Part shown: piece by piece, positions 1 to 6,251 of the stretch | Layout: every line of letters begins with the position of its first letter | Numbering within the stretch: the first letter of the stretch is position 1 | Assembly: GCA_004552725.1 (NCBI GenBank) | Contig: SFNM01000105.1 | Span: 1 to 6,251 of the forward strand | DNA length: 6,251 bases | Origin: Bacteroidales bacterium | Lineage (GTDB): Bacteria > Bacteroidota > Bacteroidia > Bacteroidales > Muribaculaceae | Direction: 5' to 3' | Position numbers and translations under genes: made by a program | The notes under the pieces: model-generated | Databases searched by the model: none | Told to the model about the DNA's origin: nothing | Seen by the model: only the letters and a program-made list of their open reading frames with translations

Positions 1-1400
1 AAAAACTATCAAGCGTGTTGGCGGCATCGTTAATGGCCGTAACTCTGCCCTACTCTCTCTGCGCTCAATCACACGAGTTTACCCTCGATGAGTGTATATA
101 TATCGCTTTAACCGATAATCCTACCGTGAAGGTTGCCGACCTCGAGGTGGTGAAAGTGCGGTATTCGCGCGACGAAACCCTCGCGGCTCTTTTGCCGAAC
201 GTTTCATTCTCCGGTCAATACAACCGCACGCTCAAAAAGCAAGTGGCTTACATGAACCTCGACGGCATTGGTGGTGGCGACACTCAACAAAGTGAGCAGA
301 CCGAAGAATCCGGCGAATCAAAAGGCGACAAAGGCTTTGAAATGGGCCTTGACAACTCATATTCTATGGGATTTTCGGCTTCGATGCCCCTGATTGCTCC
401 GCAAATGTGGGCGTCGATGAAACTCTCCGACATAGACATCGAAAGCGCCATCGAAAAATCGCGTGCTTCGCGCCTGGATATGGTCAACCAAGTCAAGAAC
501 GCCTACTATGCCCTGCTCTTCGCTATCGACAGCAAAAAAACCGTGCAACAAAGTTACGATATGGCGCGAACTACCTACGAAGCATACGTCGGGCGCCAAT
601 CAGTAGGCGATGCCTCGGAATATGATGTGCTCCGCGCTTCTGTGGCTATGCAAAATATCGAACCGGAATTATATCAATGCGAAATCGCCATCCGACAAGC
701 CCAACTCCAATTGGCTATTCTCATGGGTATGGATGTTAACACTCCTTTCACAATCGCCGGCGACCTGAAGCAATTCAGCGAAAATATGTATGAAGACACG
801 CTGAATTTGCAAGCCGACCTCACAAACAACACCCAACTCATTCAAAATCAAATCCAAACACGACAACTGCGCCAATCACTTAATTATCAACGCGCTGCAT
901 GGTATCCTACGCTGTCGATTTCCGGCAATTATATGTGGAACTCGTCGTCGAACGGTTCGCCGTTCAGCAATTTCCGCTGGACACCCTACTCCGTTGTAGG
1001 CATACAACTCACCATCCCGCTCTACACCGGCGGCGCTCGCTACAGCCGTGTGCGCCAAGCCAAAGTTGCGCTCGACCAAATGGAGTTCACCCGCGAAGAC
1101 CTCACCCGCTCGCTCACTTCGCAAGCCACTCTTGCCATCGACAATATCAACCTCAACGTGAAGCAAGTGGCTTCATCGCAACTCAGCGTCAATCAAGCCG
1201 AACGCGCTCACTCCATTCAGCAGCAAAGTTTCCAAATCGGCGCTACTACCTACCTCGACCTGCGCGACAGCGAACTATCGCTCACCCGTGCTCGCCTTTC
1301 GTATCTGCAAGCCATTTACAACTATTTGGTGGCTAATTCCAACCTTGAATTACTTCTGGGCAACGCTCCCGTCGAACAATATACCAACCAAGAAAAATAA
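1..1400 (+). CDS. TolC-family outer-membrane efflux channel (OEP), 5'-truncated by window edge
   Basis: Outer-membrane factor that should form the trimeric exit duct of the RND pump encoded next to it. Residues are counted from the GTG at 15. The frame is open to the left edge (codons 3-14 read Lys-Leu-Ser-Ser), so the first in-frame GTG sits inside the signal peptide and the true start, probably M-K-K-L-S-S, lies a few bases before the window. The hydrophobic stretch ends at SLCAQS (residues 14-19), a signal peptidase I type end; the Cys is not in a good lipobox. Two OEP repeats are visible. The first begins FTLDECIYIALTDNP (22-36) and has the strand pair around LPNVSFSGQYNR and FSASMPLI. 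The second has AWYPTLSISGNYMW and VGIQLTIPLYTGGARYSRV, the classic P-L-[FY]-x-G-G turn into the long helices. A Ser/Glu/Gly-rich loop (about 81-115) separates the first strand pair. It ends in TAA, 11 bp before the adaptor gene. Family assignment is firm; substrate unknown. Confidence 0.95.
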   Translation, partial: KLSSVLAASLMAVTLPYSLCAQSHEFTLDECIYIALTDNPTVKVADLEVVKVRYSRDETLAALLPNVSFSGQYNRTLKKQVAYMNLDGIGGGDTQQSEQTEESGESKGDKGFEMGLDNSYSMGFSASMPLIAPQMWASMKLSDIDIESAIEKSRASRLDMVNQVKNAYYALLFAIDSKKTVQQSYDMARTTYEAYVGRQSVGDASEYDVLRASVAMQNIEPELYQCEIAIRQAQLQLAILMGMDVNTPFTIAGDLKQFSENMYEDTLNLQADLTNNTQLIQNQIQTRQLRQSLNYQRAAWYPTLSISGNYMWNSSSNGSPFSNFRWTPYSVVGIQLTIPLYTGGARYSRVRQAKVALDQMEFTREDLTRSLTSQATLAIDNINLNVKQVASSQLSVNQAERAHSIQQQSFQIGATTYLDLRDSELSLTRARLSYLQAIYNYLVANSNLELLLGNAPVEQYTNQEK

Positions 1401-1411
1401 TACACCCAAAT

Positions 1412-2440
1412 ATGAAAACAATCACCATTATCCCGGTTTTGGCTTGTGCTTTGGCCTTCACCGGTTGCGGAGGCGGCGATAAAGCCACTACAAATGTAGA
1501 CTCCGTACAAATTGCAATAGTTGACGTTGATGTGGCCCATATCCAATCCGTGCCTCAAACCCGCTCCTACACTGCCAACGTGGAAGCGTTTAATATCAAC
1601 AATATCTCACCTTCATCTTCCAATCGTATCATTGCTATTAAGGCCGACGTGGGCGACCACGTGCAGCGCGGTCAAGTGCTCGTCACTCTCGACCAGGCCA
1701 ATGCCGACCAACTCCGCATCAACCTCGAAGAAACCGAACGGCAATATAATCGCGCCGTGCAATTACTCAGCATCGGTTCCGGCACACAGAGCGCAGTTGA
1801 CCAACTTCGCACTCAACTCGAAGCTCAACGCGCTCAGTATCGCAACGTGATGGACAACACTCAACTGGTGTCGCCTATCAGCGGCGTTGTTACCGCCCGT
1901 AATTACGACCCGGGCGATATGACCGGCTCAGAGCCGGTGCTCACTATCGGACAAATCACACCGGCCGTTAAGTTGATGATTAATGTCAACGAAACCGACC
2001 TCTCCGTCGTTAAAAACGGTATGAGCGTCGACGTGCTTTTTGATGCATACGCCGACGAACAATTCTCCGGCCGCATCACTCGCGTGTCGCCGGCCGTCGA
2101 CGTAAACACCCGCACATTCCCTGTTGAAGTTCAAGTCAACAACGCAGATGGTCGCATCCGTCCCGGCATGTTCGCTCGCGTAAATATCAATATCGGCGCC
2201 AACGACAACGTGGTAGTGCCCGACCGTGCCGTTGTAAAGCAAACCGGCTCAAATGTGAAATACGTGTTCGTTTATTCTAATGGCCATGTGACTTATCGCC
2301 AAGTGCAACTCGGCCAACGTCTCGATAATGCCTACGAACTTCTCGAAGGGCTTAACGACGGCGACACGGTTGTTGTGGCAGGCCAATCGCTCCTCAACGA
2401 TGGCGCTGCCGCTCAAATCAACACCCACGCGAAGAAATAA
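1412..2440 (+). CDS. RND efflux periplasmic adaptor (membrane fusion protein), lipoprotein
   Basis: Adaptor (HlyD/AcrA class) bridging the RND transporter and the outer-membrane channel in the periplasm; 342 residues, a usual length. An N-terminal Lys and hydrophobic stretch lead to a lipobox-like FTGC, so Cys19 is the likely lipidated residue. The following GGGDKATTN lacks the acidic cluster described for Bacteroidota surface-exported lipoproteins, which fits a periplasm-facing anchor. Domain order: first lipoyl half around IIAIKADVGDHVQRGQVLVTLD (about 73-94); a short alpha-helical hairpin rich in Gln, Arg and Glu (about 96-150); second lipoyl half with SPISGVVTARNYDPGD (154-169); beta-barrel (about 186-265, with RIRPGMFARVNI); membrane-proximal domain ending LLNDGAAAQI. 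The ATG at 1412 is chosen because it gives a complete lipoprotein signal; its leader is A-rich with no Shine-Dalgarno, usual for the phylum. It lies 11 bp after the channel gene and 34 bp before the pump gene, so co-transcription is expected. Confidence 0.95.
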   Translation: MKTITIIPVLACALAFTGCGGGDKATTNVDSVQIAIVDVDVAHIQSVPQTRSYTANVEAFNINNISPSSSNRIIAIKADVGDHVQRGQVLVTLDQANADQLRINLEETERQYNRAVQLLSIGSGTQSAVDQLRTQLEAQRAQYRNVMDNTQLVSPISGVVTARNYDPGDMTGSEPVLTIGQITPAVKLMINVNETDLSVVKNGMSVDVLFDAYADEQFSGRITRVSPAVDVNTRTFPVEVQVNNADGRIRPGMFARVNINIGANDNVVVPDRAVVKQTGSNVKYVFVYSNGHVTYRQVQLGQRLDNAYELLEGLNDGDTVVVAGQSLLNDGAAAQINTHAKK

Positions 2441-2474
2441 TCATAGTCGATAACCGTTTTTATCATTATATTAT

Positions 2475-5400
2475 ATGAGTTTATATGGCGGAGCCGTGAA
2501 ACGCCCGATTATGACCACTCTCTGCTTCGTGGCCGTAATTATTCTGGGCTTGTTTTCACTCAACACACTCCCTATCGACCTTTATCCCGATATCGAAACC
2601 AACACCTTGATGGTGATGACCACCTACAATGGTGCCAGTGCTCAAGATATCGAACAAAATGTGACGCGCCCTCTCGAAAATGTGCTTAACTCGGTGAGCA
2701 ACCTCAAGCACATCACTTCGAAATCGCGCGAAAACACCTCTGTAATCACTCTCGAATTTGAGTACGGCTATGACATCGACGTGCTCACCAATGATGTGCG
2801 CGATAAATTGGATATGGTGTCGTCGGCGCTTCCTGATGATGCCGAAACACCAATCATCTTCAAATTTTCCACCGACATGATTCCTATCCTTCTCTTGTCG
2901 GTGCAAGCAGATGAATCCACTCCGGGCTTGTATAAAATTCTCGATGAGACCATAGCCAACCCATTGGCGCGTGTTTCGGGCGTTGGCTCTGTGTCGATTT
3001 CCGGCGCTCCAAAGCGCGAAATCCACATCTATGTTGACCCGGAACGCCTTGAGGCTTATCACCTTACCGTCGAAGGCATCTCCGCTGCAATCGCCGCTGA
3101 AAACCGCAATATTCCTGGCGGCGCGTTCGACATCGGCTCCGACACTTACTCGCTCCGCGTGCAAGGTGAATACACATCCTCCGACCAAATGGCTTCGGTG
3201 GTAGTAGGTACATACCAAGGCCGCAACATCTTCTTGCGCGACGTGGCGCGTATCGATGACTCGCTTGAAGAACGCACTCAAATCACCTACAACAACGGTA
3301 AGCAAGGCGCCATGATTGTAATCCAAAAGCAAAGCGGTGCCAACTCTGTGGAAATCTCCGAAAAAGTGGTGAAAATGCTCCCCGAATTGCAAAAGCGCCT
3401 CCCTTCAGACGTGAAATTAGGTATCATCGTCGACACTTCCGATAATATCCGCAACACCATCAATTCACTGACTGAAACTGTCTTGTACGCCCTGCTCTTC
3501 GTGGTAATTGTGGTGCTTCTATTCTTAGGTCGTTGGCGCGCCACGATGATTATTTCGCTTACCATCCCAATTTCGCTGGTTGCATCATTTATCTACTTGG
3601 CCATCACCGGCAATTCACTCAACATTGTATCTCTCTCCGCCCTTTCGATTTCAATCGGTATGGTGGTCGACGATGCCATTGTGGTGCTTGAAAACGTCAC
3701 CACTCACATCGAACGCGGCTCCGACCCTAAACAAGCTGCCGTGCACGGCACCAACGAAGTGGCTATTTCCGTTGTTGCTTCCACGCTCACACTATTAGCT
3801 GTATTCTTCCCGCTGACAATGGTCACCGGTATGACCGGCGTGCTCTTCCGCCAACTCGGGTGGATGGTCACCATCATGATGATTGTCTCCACAACTGCAG
3901 CCCTCTCCCTCACCCCGATGCTGTGCTCGCAATTACTTCGCCGCGTCACTAATCATAGTAAATTCTACACCATTCTGTTCACCCCCATCAATCGTGCTCT
4001 CGACGCTTTGGATAATGGATATGCTCGCCTTCTCCGCACCGTATGCAACCACAAAGTATTGACTATCCTCACTTGCCTCGGCCTGTTTATAGTGTCGCTT
4101 TTGCTCCTGGGACAAGTCGGAACCTCGTTCTTCCCCACTGCCGACGACGGACGTCTTTCAGTAAGCCTCGAAACCCCAATCGGCACGCGCGTTGAGATTG
4201 CCGACGAAGTCACCGCTCGCTTAGTGCGCGAATGGCAAGAAAAATATCCCGAAATAAACGTAATCAACTATACCACCGGCTCTGCATCAAGCGACAACAC
4301 TTGGGCCTCGCTCCAAGACAACGGACCACACATCATCTCGATGAATATCCGCCTCAGCGACCCTGAAGACCGCGAGCGCAAAATCACCGAAATTGCCGCC
4401 CTGATGCGTCAAGACCTCAAGCATTATCCCGAATATAAGAAAGCGGAAGTGCGTGTGGGCGGCAACATGGGCTCTATGGGCGGCGAAGCATCTGTCGACT
4501 TCGAAATCTATGGTTACGACTTCGAACTCACCGACTCCGTCGCTGCTCGTATGCAACGGATGCTGCGCGCTATACCCGGCACCGCCGACGTGCTCATCTC
4601 CCGCTCCGACTATCAGCCTGAATACCGCGTGGAATTCGACCGCGAAAAACTCGCTCTCTACGGACTCGACCTGTCGACCGCCGCAAACTACATGCGCAAC
4701 CGCATTAACGGCGCCACCGCCTCCCGCTTCCGCGAAGACGGCGAAGAATACGACATCAAAGTGATGTATGAGCCCGAAGCACGCACATCCATCGCCGACA
4801 TTGAGAATATTCTAATGTACAACTCCGCCGGACAAGCAGTCCGTATCAAGGACGTCGGCACCGTTGTGGAACGCTTCTCTCCACCTACTATCGACCGCAA
4901 AGACCGCGAACGTATCATCACCGTTTCCACTAAAGTAAATGGTGTTCCAATGAGCCAAGTCATCACTGCCGCTCGTGCCGAAATGGCCAAAATGGACATC
5001 CCTCAAGGCGTGAACATCCAATTAGCCGGCCAGTATGAAGACCAACAAGACTCGTTCTCCGACTTGATGATGCTCGCCGCACTCATCTTGATTTTGGTTT
5101 ACATCGTCATGGCCGCTCAGTTCGAAAGTTACACCTACCCCGGCATCATCATGACTTCCGTGCTCTTCGCCTTCTCCGGCGTGTTCCTCATGCTCTGGAT
5201 TACCGGCCACGACCTAAATGTAATGAGCCTCATCGGCGCCATCATGCTTATCGGTATTGTAGTGAAAAACGGTATCGTACTCATCGACTACATCACACTC
5301 AACCGCGAACGCGGCCTCTCGATTAAACGCGCCGTTATCGACGCCGGACGCTCACGCCTTCGTCCCGTAATCATGACCGCACTCACTACTATTCTCGGTA

Positions 5401-5603
5401 TGGTGCCCATGGCCGTAGGCACCGGTCAAGGCTCCGAAACATGGCAGCCTATGGGCGTTGCAGTCATCGGTGGCCTTACCGTTTCCACTATCCTCACTAT
5501 GCTATTCGTCCCTGTGCTCTACTGCGTATTCGCCAACAATGGCATCCGGCGCGCTCGTCGCAAACACCATAAACAACTTCGTAAACACCTTGCTAACAAA
5601 TGA
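2475..5603 (+). CDS. RND multidrug efflux transporter, AcrB-like HAE1 type inner-membrane pump
   Basis: Proton-driven antiporter of the resistance-nodulation-division superfamily, the inner-membrane engine of the tripartite system; 1042 residues, full length for the HAE1 group. Visible plan: TM1 (about 11-29), first periplasmic porter/docking loop, TM2-TM6 (about 336-486), TM7 (about 527-549), second periplasmic loop, TM8-TM12 (about 864-1020), and a short basic tail (RRARRKHHKQLRKH). The proton relay is intact: GMVVDDAIVVLEN in TM4 gives Asp399 and Asp400 (AcrB D407/D408), VVKNGIVLID in TM10 gives Lys931 (AcrB K940), and SRLRPVIMT before/in TM11 gives Arg961 and Thr968 (AcrB R971/T978). The double Asp in TM4 argues for the drug/amphiphile class over the heavy-metal (CusA) class. 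The start ATG follows an A/T-rich 34-bp gap without Shine-Dalgarno and puts the first residues (MSLYGGAVKRPI) just ahead of TM1 as in relatives. The TGA stop overlaps the next gene's ATG. Bile salts, detergents, dyes or antibiotics are possible substrates, but the sequence does not settle this. Confidence 0.97.
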   Translation: MSLYGGAVKRPIMTTLCFVAVIILGLFSLNTLPIDLYPDIETNTLMVMTTYNGASAQDIEQNVTRPLENVLNSVSNLKHITSKSRENTSVITLEFEYGYDIDVLTNDVRDKLDMVSSALPDDAETPIIFKFSTDMIPILLLSVQADESTPGLYKILDETIANPLARVSGVGSVSISGAPKREIHIYVDPERLEAYHLTVEGISAAIAAENRNIPGGAFDIGSDTYSLRVQGEYTSSDQMASVVVGTYQGRNIFLRDVARIDDSLEERTQITYNNGKQGAMIVIQKQSGANSVEISEKVVKMLPELQKRLPSDVKLGIIVDTSDNIRNTINSLTETVLYALLFVVIVVLLFLGRWRATMIISLTIPISLVASFIYLAITGNSLNIVSLSALSISIGMVVDDAIVVLENVTTHIERGSDPKQAAVHGTNEVAISVVASTLTLLAVFFPLTMVTGMTGVLFRQLGWMVTIMMIVSTTAALSLTPMLCSQLLRRVTNHSKFYTILFTPINRALDALDNGYARLLRTVCNHKVLTILTCLGLFIVSLLLLGQVGTSFFPTADDGRLSVSLETPIGTRVEIADEVTARLVREWQEKYPEINVINYTTGSASSDNTWASLQDNGPHIISMNIRLSDPEDRERKITEIAALMRQDLKHYPEYKKAEVRVGGNMGSMGGEASVDFEIYGYDFELTDSVAARMQRMLRAIPGTADVLISRSDYQPEYRVEFDREKLALYGLDLSTAANYMRNRINGATASRFREDGEEYDIKVMYEPEARTSIADIENILMYNSAGQAVRIKDVGTVVERFSPPTIDRKDRERIITVSTKVNGVPMSQVITAARAEMAKMDIPQGVNIQLAGQYEDQQDSFSDLMMLAALILILVYIVMAAQFESYTYPGIIMTSVLFAFSGVFLMLWITGHDLNVMSLIGAIMLIGIVVKNGIVLIDYITLNRERGLSIKRAVIDAGRSRLRPVIMTALTTILGMVPMAVGTGQGSETWQPMGVAVIGGLTVSTILTMLFVPVLYCVFANNGIRRARRKHHKQLRKHLANK

Positions 5604-5896
5604 AAGCAGTCTTCATAACATTCGACCAAGCGCACTATGAGCGCATTATAGATATTCTCGACCGCCTCTCTTGCCGTGGCTTCACCGCTTGGCAGTTGGT
5701 CAATGGTCGTGGCTCCTCAACCGGTGAGCCTCACTATGGCTCCCACGCATGGCCCGGCCTCGCCTCCGCTATCATGACTATGGTCGACGACGACCGCGTA
5801 CCTTCGCTCCTCGACCGTCTCCGCGCCATCAACGATGAGCGCCCCAAACTCGGCCTTCGCGCTTTCGTCTGGCCCCTCTCCCCCGAAGGCGTATAA
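5600..5896 (+). CDS. PG0541-type PII-like protein associated with RND transporter
   Basis: Small soluble protein of 98 residues with no signal peptide or membrane segment, so predicted cytosolic. It resembles the 'PG0541 family transporter-associated' proteins encoded after RND pumps in Bacteroidales (recalled, not searched). The predicted layout beta (2-7), alpha (10-23), beta (27-33), loop (34-52), beta (54-62), alpha (64-78), beta (86-91) matches the ferredoxin-like PII/CutA/DUF190 fold, which usually trimerises. The loop in the place of the PII T-loop holds the striking signature GRG (36-38) plus GEPHYGSHAWP (42-52), and the last strand reads GLRAFVWP (85-92). His45, His49 and Cys25 are candidate ligand or metal contacts, an inference only. 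The ATG overlaps the pump's TGA (ATGA, 5600-5603), so translation is probably coupled to that of the pump. The likely role is sensing a nucleotide, metal or other small molecule and adjusting pump activity; this is unproven. A terminator follows 32 bp after the stop. Confidence 0.85.
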   Translation: MKAVFITFDQAHYERIIDILDRLSCRGFTAWQLVNGRGSSTGEPHYGSHAWPGLASAIMTMVDDDRVPSLLDRLRAINDERPKLGLRAFVWPLSPEGV

Positions 5897-5928
5897 TCCA
5901 CGGAGATACCTACATTCTTTTTTCATAT

Positions 5929-5962
5929 AATTACACAAAATCTCGGTTTTGTGTAATTTTTT
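5929..5962 (+). terminator. Rho-independent terminator of the efflux operon
   Basis: A perfect 12-bp inverted repeat, AATTACACAAAA (5929-5940) and TTTTGTGTAATT (5947-5958), encloses the hexamer TCTCGG. A T-G wobble could close the stem further to a CTCG tetraloop. The right arm ends in TT and runs on into TTTT (5957-5962 is six T in a row). It starts 32 bp after the PII-like gene's stop and before the next promoter, where an operon-ending terminator is expected. The stem is A/T-rich, so its strength rests on length. There is no T-tract on the opposite strand, so it should work in the plus direction only. Confidence 0.88.
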
Positions 5963-5972
5963 GTTGAAATTT

Positions 5973-6003
5973 TTTGAAATTTGATGATTTCTTTTTAACT
6001 TTG
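5973..6003 (+). promoter_or_regulatory. Bacteroidetes-type promoter (TTTG / TAnnTTTG) for the downstream gene
   Basis: TAACTTTG at 5996-6003 fits the TAnnTTTG -7 element recognised by the Bacteroidota primary sigma factor. TTTG at 5973-5976 is the matching -33 element, with a 19-bp spacer (5977-5995), the preferred distance. Transcription would start roughly at 6008-6011, leaving a leader of only about 16-19 nt before the ATG at 6027. The surrounding DNA is very A/T-rich. It lies directly behind the terminator of the preceding operon. No operator-like dyad overlaps it. Confidence 0.82.
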
Positions 6004-6026
6004 CCGCACTTTTGTAAAATTATATC

Positions 6027-6251
6027 ATGCTTCATGACCTAAAACACAAGTTATGGTTGCTTCTTTTGGCTATACCTGTCCTCGTTTTCGGACAAGAATC
6101 TAATACCAATTATGTAGCCTTATATCCCGACTACATATTCTTTTCAGATGGAAGCAATATAGACTCGGTATTAGACATAAATAACGCCGAGTTGATTCCA
6201 ATTGTGTATCGTGTTAATAAGTACACACTTATTGAAAATGCGGCTTTGGAT
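6027..6251 (+). CDS. Exported protein of unknown function, N-terminal part (3' truncated by window edge)
   Basis: The frame from the ATG at 6027 stays open for 75 codons to the right edge, so only the N-terminus is present. The product starts with MLHDLKHK and a hydrophobic core (about 9-21, LWLLLLAIPVLVFG), then Gln23: a signal peptide with likely signal peptidase I cleavage after VFG, leaving an N-terminal Gln as is common in Bacteroidota. It has no lipobox Cys, so it should be periplasmic or in the outer membrane. The mature part is Tyr/Asn/Asp-rich (YPDYIFFSDGSN, then IPIVYRVNKYTLIENAALD). That last stretch recalls the first strand and helix of OmpA-like domains or of Bacteroidales OmpA/DUF3868-type proteins, but too little is visible to assign a family. 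The start is supported by the promoter 24 bp upstream and by the complete signal peptide. GC is about 35%, far below the roughly 50% of the pump genes, and codon use is correspondingly A/T-ending. It is a separate transcription unit. Confidence 0.8.
   Translation, partial: MLHDLKHKLWLLLLAIPVLVFGQESNTNYVALYPDYIFFSDGSNIDSVLDINNAELIPIVYRVNKYTLIENAALD

Larger units (their letters stand above)
5897..6026 (+). other. 130-bp intergenic region between the efflux operon and the next gene
   Basis: No coding frame is supported here. It holds, in order, a short spacer with a T-run (5918-5923), the operon terminator, a stretch of T- and A-tracts (5957-5995) acting as promoter upstream region, the promoter, and a short A/T-rich leader (GTAAAATTATATC just before the ATG) without Shine-Dalgarno. 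The A/T-rich leader is the usual initiation context in Bacteroidota. Confidence 0.8.

Noticed and set aside
534..540. Run of seven A in the channel gene, possible slippage or frameshift site
   Set aside because: It simply encodes Lys-Lys in an intact frame, and no stop or alternative product follows that would suggest programmed slippage.
1161..1173. 13-base word AAGCAAGTGGCTT also found near 238-250 in the same gene
   Set aside because: Both copies fall in coding sequence (K-Q-V-A) in the same frame with diverged flanks; explained by codon bias and similar short peptides, not by a mobile or regulatory repeat.
899..1336. A 145-codon plus-strand frame inside the channel gene
   Set aside because: It is a frame-shifted shadow of the TolC-like gene: Arg/His/Ser/Pro-rich low-quality protein with no start context, while the main frame has clear OEP motifs throughout.
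2449..2464. Small hairpin GATAA / TTATC between the adaptor and pump genes
   Set aside because: Only 5 bp of mostly A-T pairs and no proper T-run; too weak for a terminator, and the spacing supports co-transcription.
2556..3392. A 278-codon open frame on the minus strand opposite the first part of the pump gene
   Set aside because: It lies wholly inside a firmly identified RND gene, shows no recognisable family, signal or promoter, and is His/Arg/Asp/Val-rich as expected from reading biased codons in antisense.
3660..3704. Possibility that the pump is a heavy-metal (CusA-type) RND
   Set aside because: TM4 has the double Asp (VDDAIVV) of HAE1 pumps and the residues around Lys931 also fit HAE1; no Met-rich metal relay was noticed.
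5717..5938. A 73-codon minus-strand frame opposite the PII-like gene
   Set aside because: It overlaps the PII-like gene and runs into the terminator stem; no promoter or family resemblance on the minus strand.

Overview
The window looks like a chromosomal segment from a bacterium of the phylum Bacteroidota, most likely order Bacteroidales. Four things point there: translation starts preceded by A/T-rich leaders with no Shine-Dalgarno sequence; a textbook Bacteroidetes promoter (TTTG, 19 bp, TAnnTTTG) near the right end; protein family signatures typical of the order; and the gene order OMF - MFP - RND pump - small 'PG0541-type' PII-like protein, which matches from memory the Porphyromonas gingivalis PG0538-PG0541 (XepCAB) locus. 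GC of the pump genes is around 50%, which would fit a Muribaculaceae-like gut bacterium, but the family cannot be fixed from this sequence alone.

Layout. (1) 1-1400: TolC-type outer-membrane efflux channel, truncated by the left edge within its signal peptide. (2) 1412-2440: lipoprotein periplasmic adaptor (membrane fusion protein). (3) 2475-5603: complete 1042-residue RND inner-membrane transporter of the HAE1 (drug/amphiphile) type with an intact proton-relay set. (4) 5600-5896: 98-residue PII-like protein whose ATG overlaps the stop of the pump gene (ATGA). (5) 5897-6026: intergenic region with a strong rho-independent terminator closing the operon, then a Bacteroidetes-type promoter. (6) 6027-6251: the 5' part of a new, markedly more AT-rich gene for an exported protein, cut off by the right edge.

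How it works together. Genes 1-4 lie on one strand with gaps of 11 bp, 34 bp and -4 bp and end at one terminator, so they are very probably one transcription unit. The three large products can form a complete tripartite pump spanning both membranes and the periplasm: proton-driven RND transporter, adaptor, and outer-membrane channel. The small fourth protein has no membrane segment and should be cytosolic. By analogy with PII and PII-like proteins beside other transporters, it is the candidate sensor or regulatory subunit, and it is the least understood part of the locus. The last gene has its own promoter and a different base composition, and is a separate unit. No mobile element, CRISPR array, tRNA or rRNA was seen.
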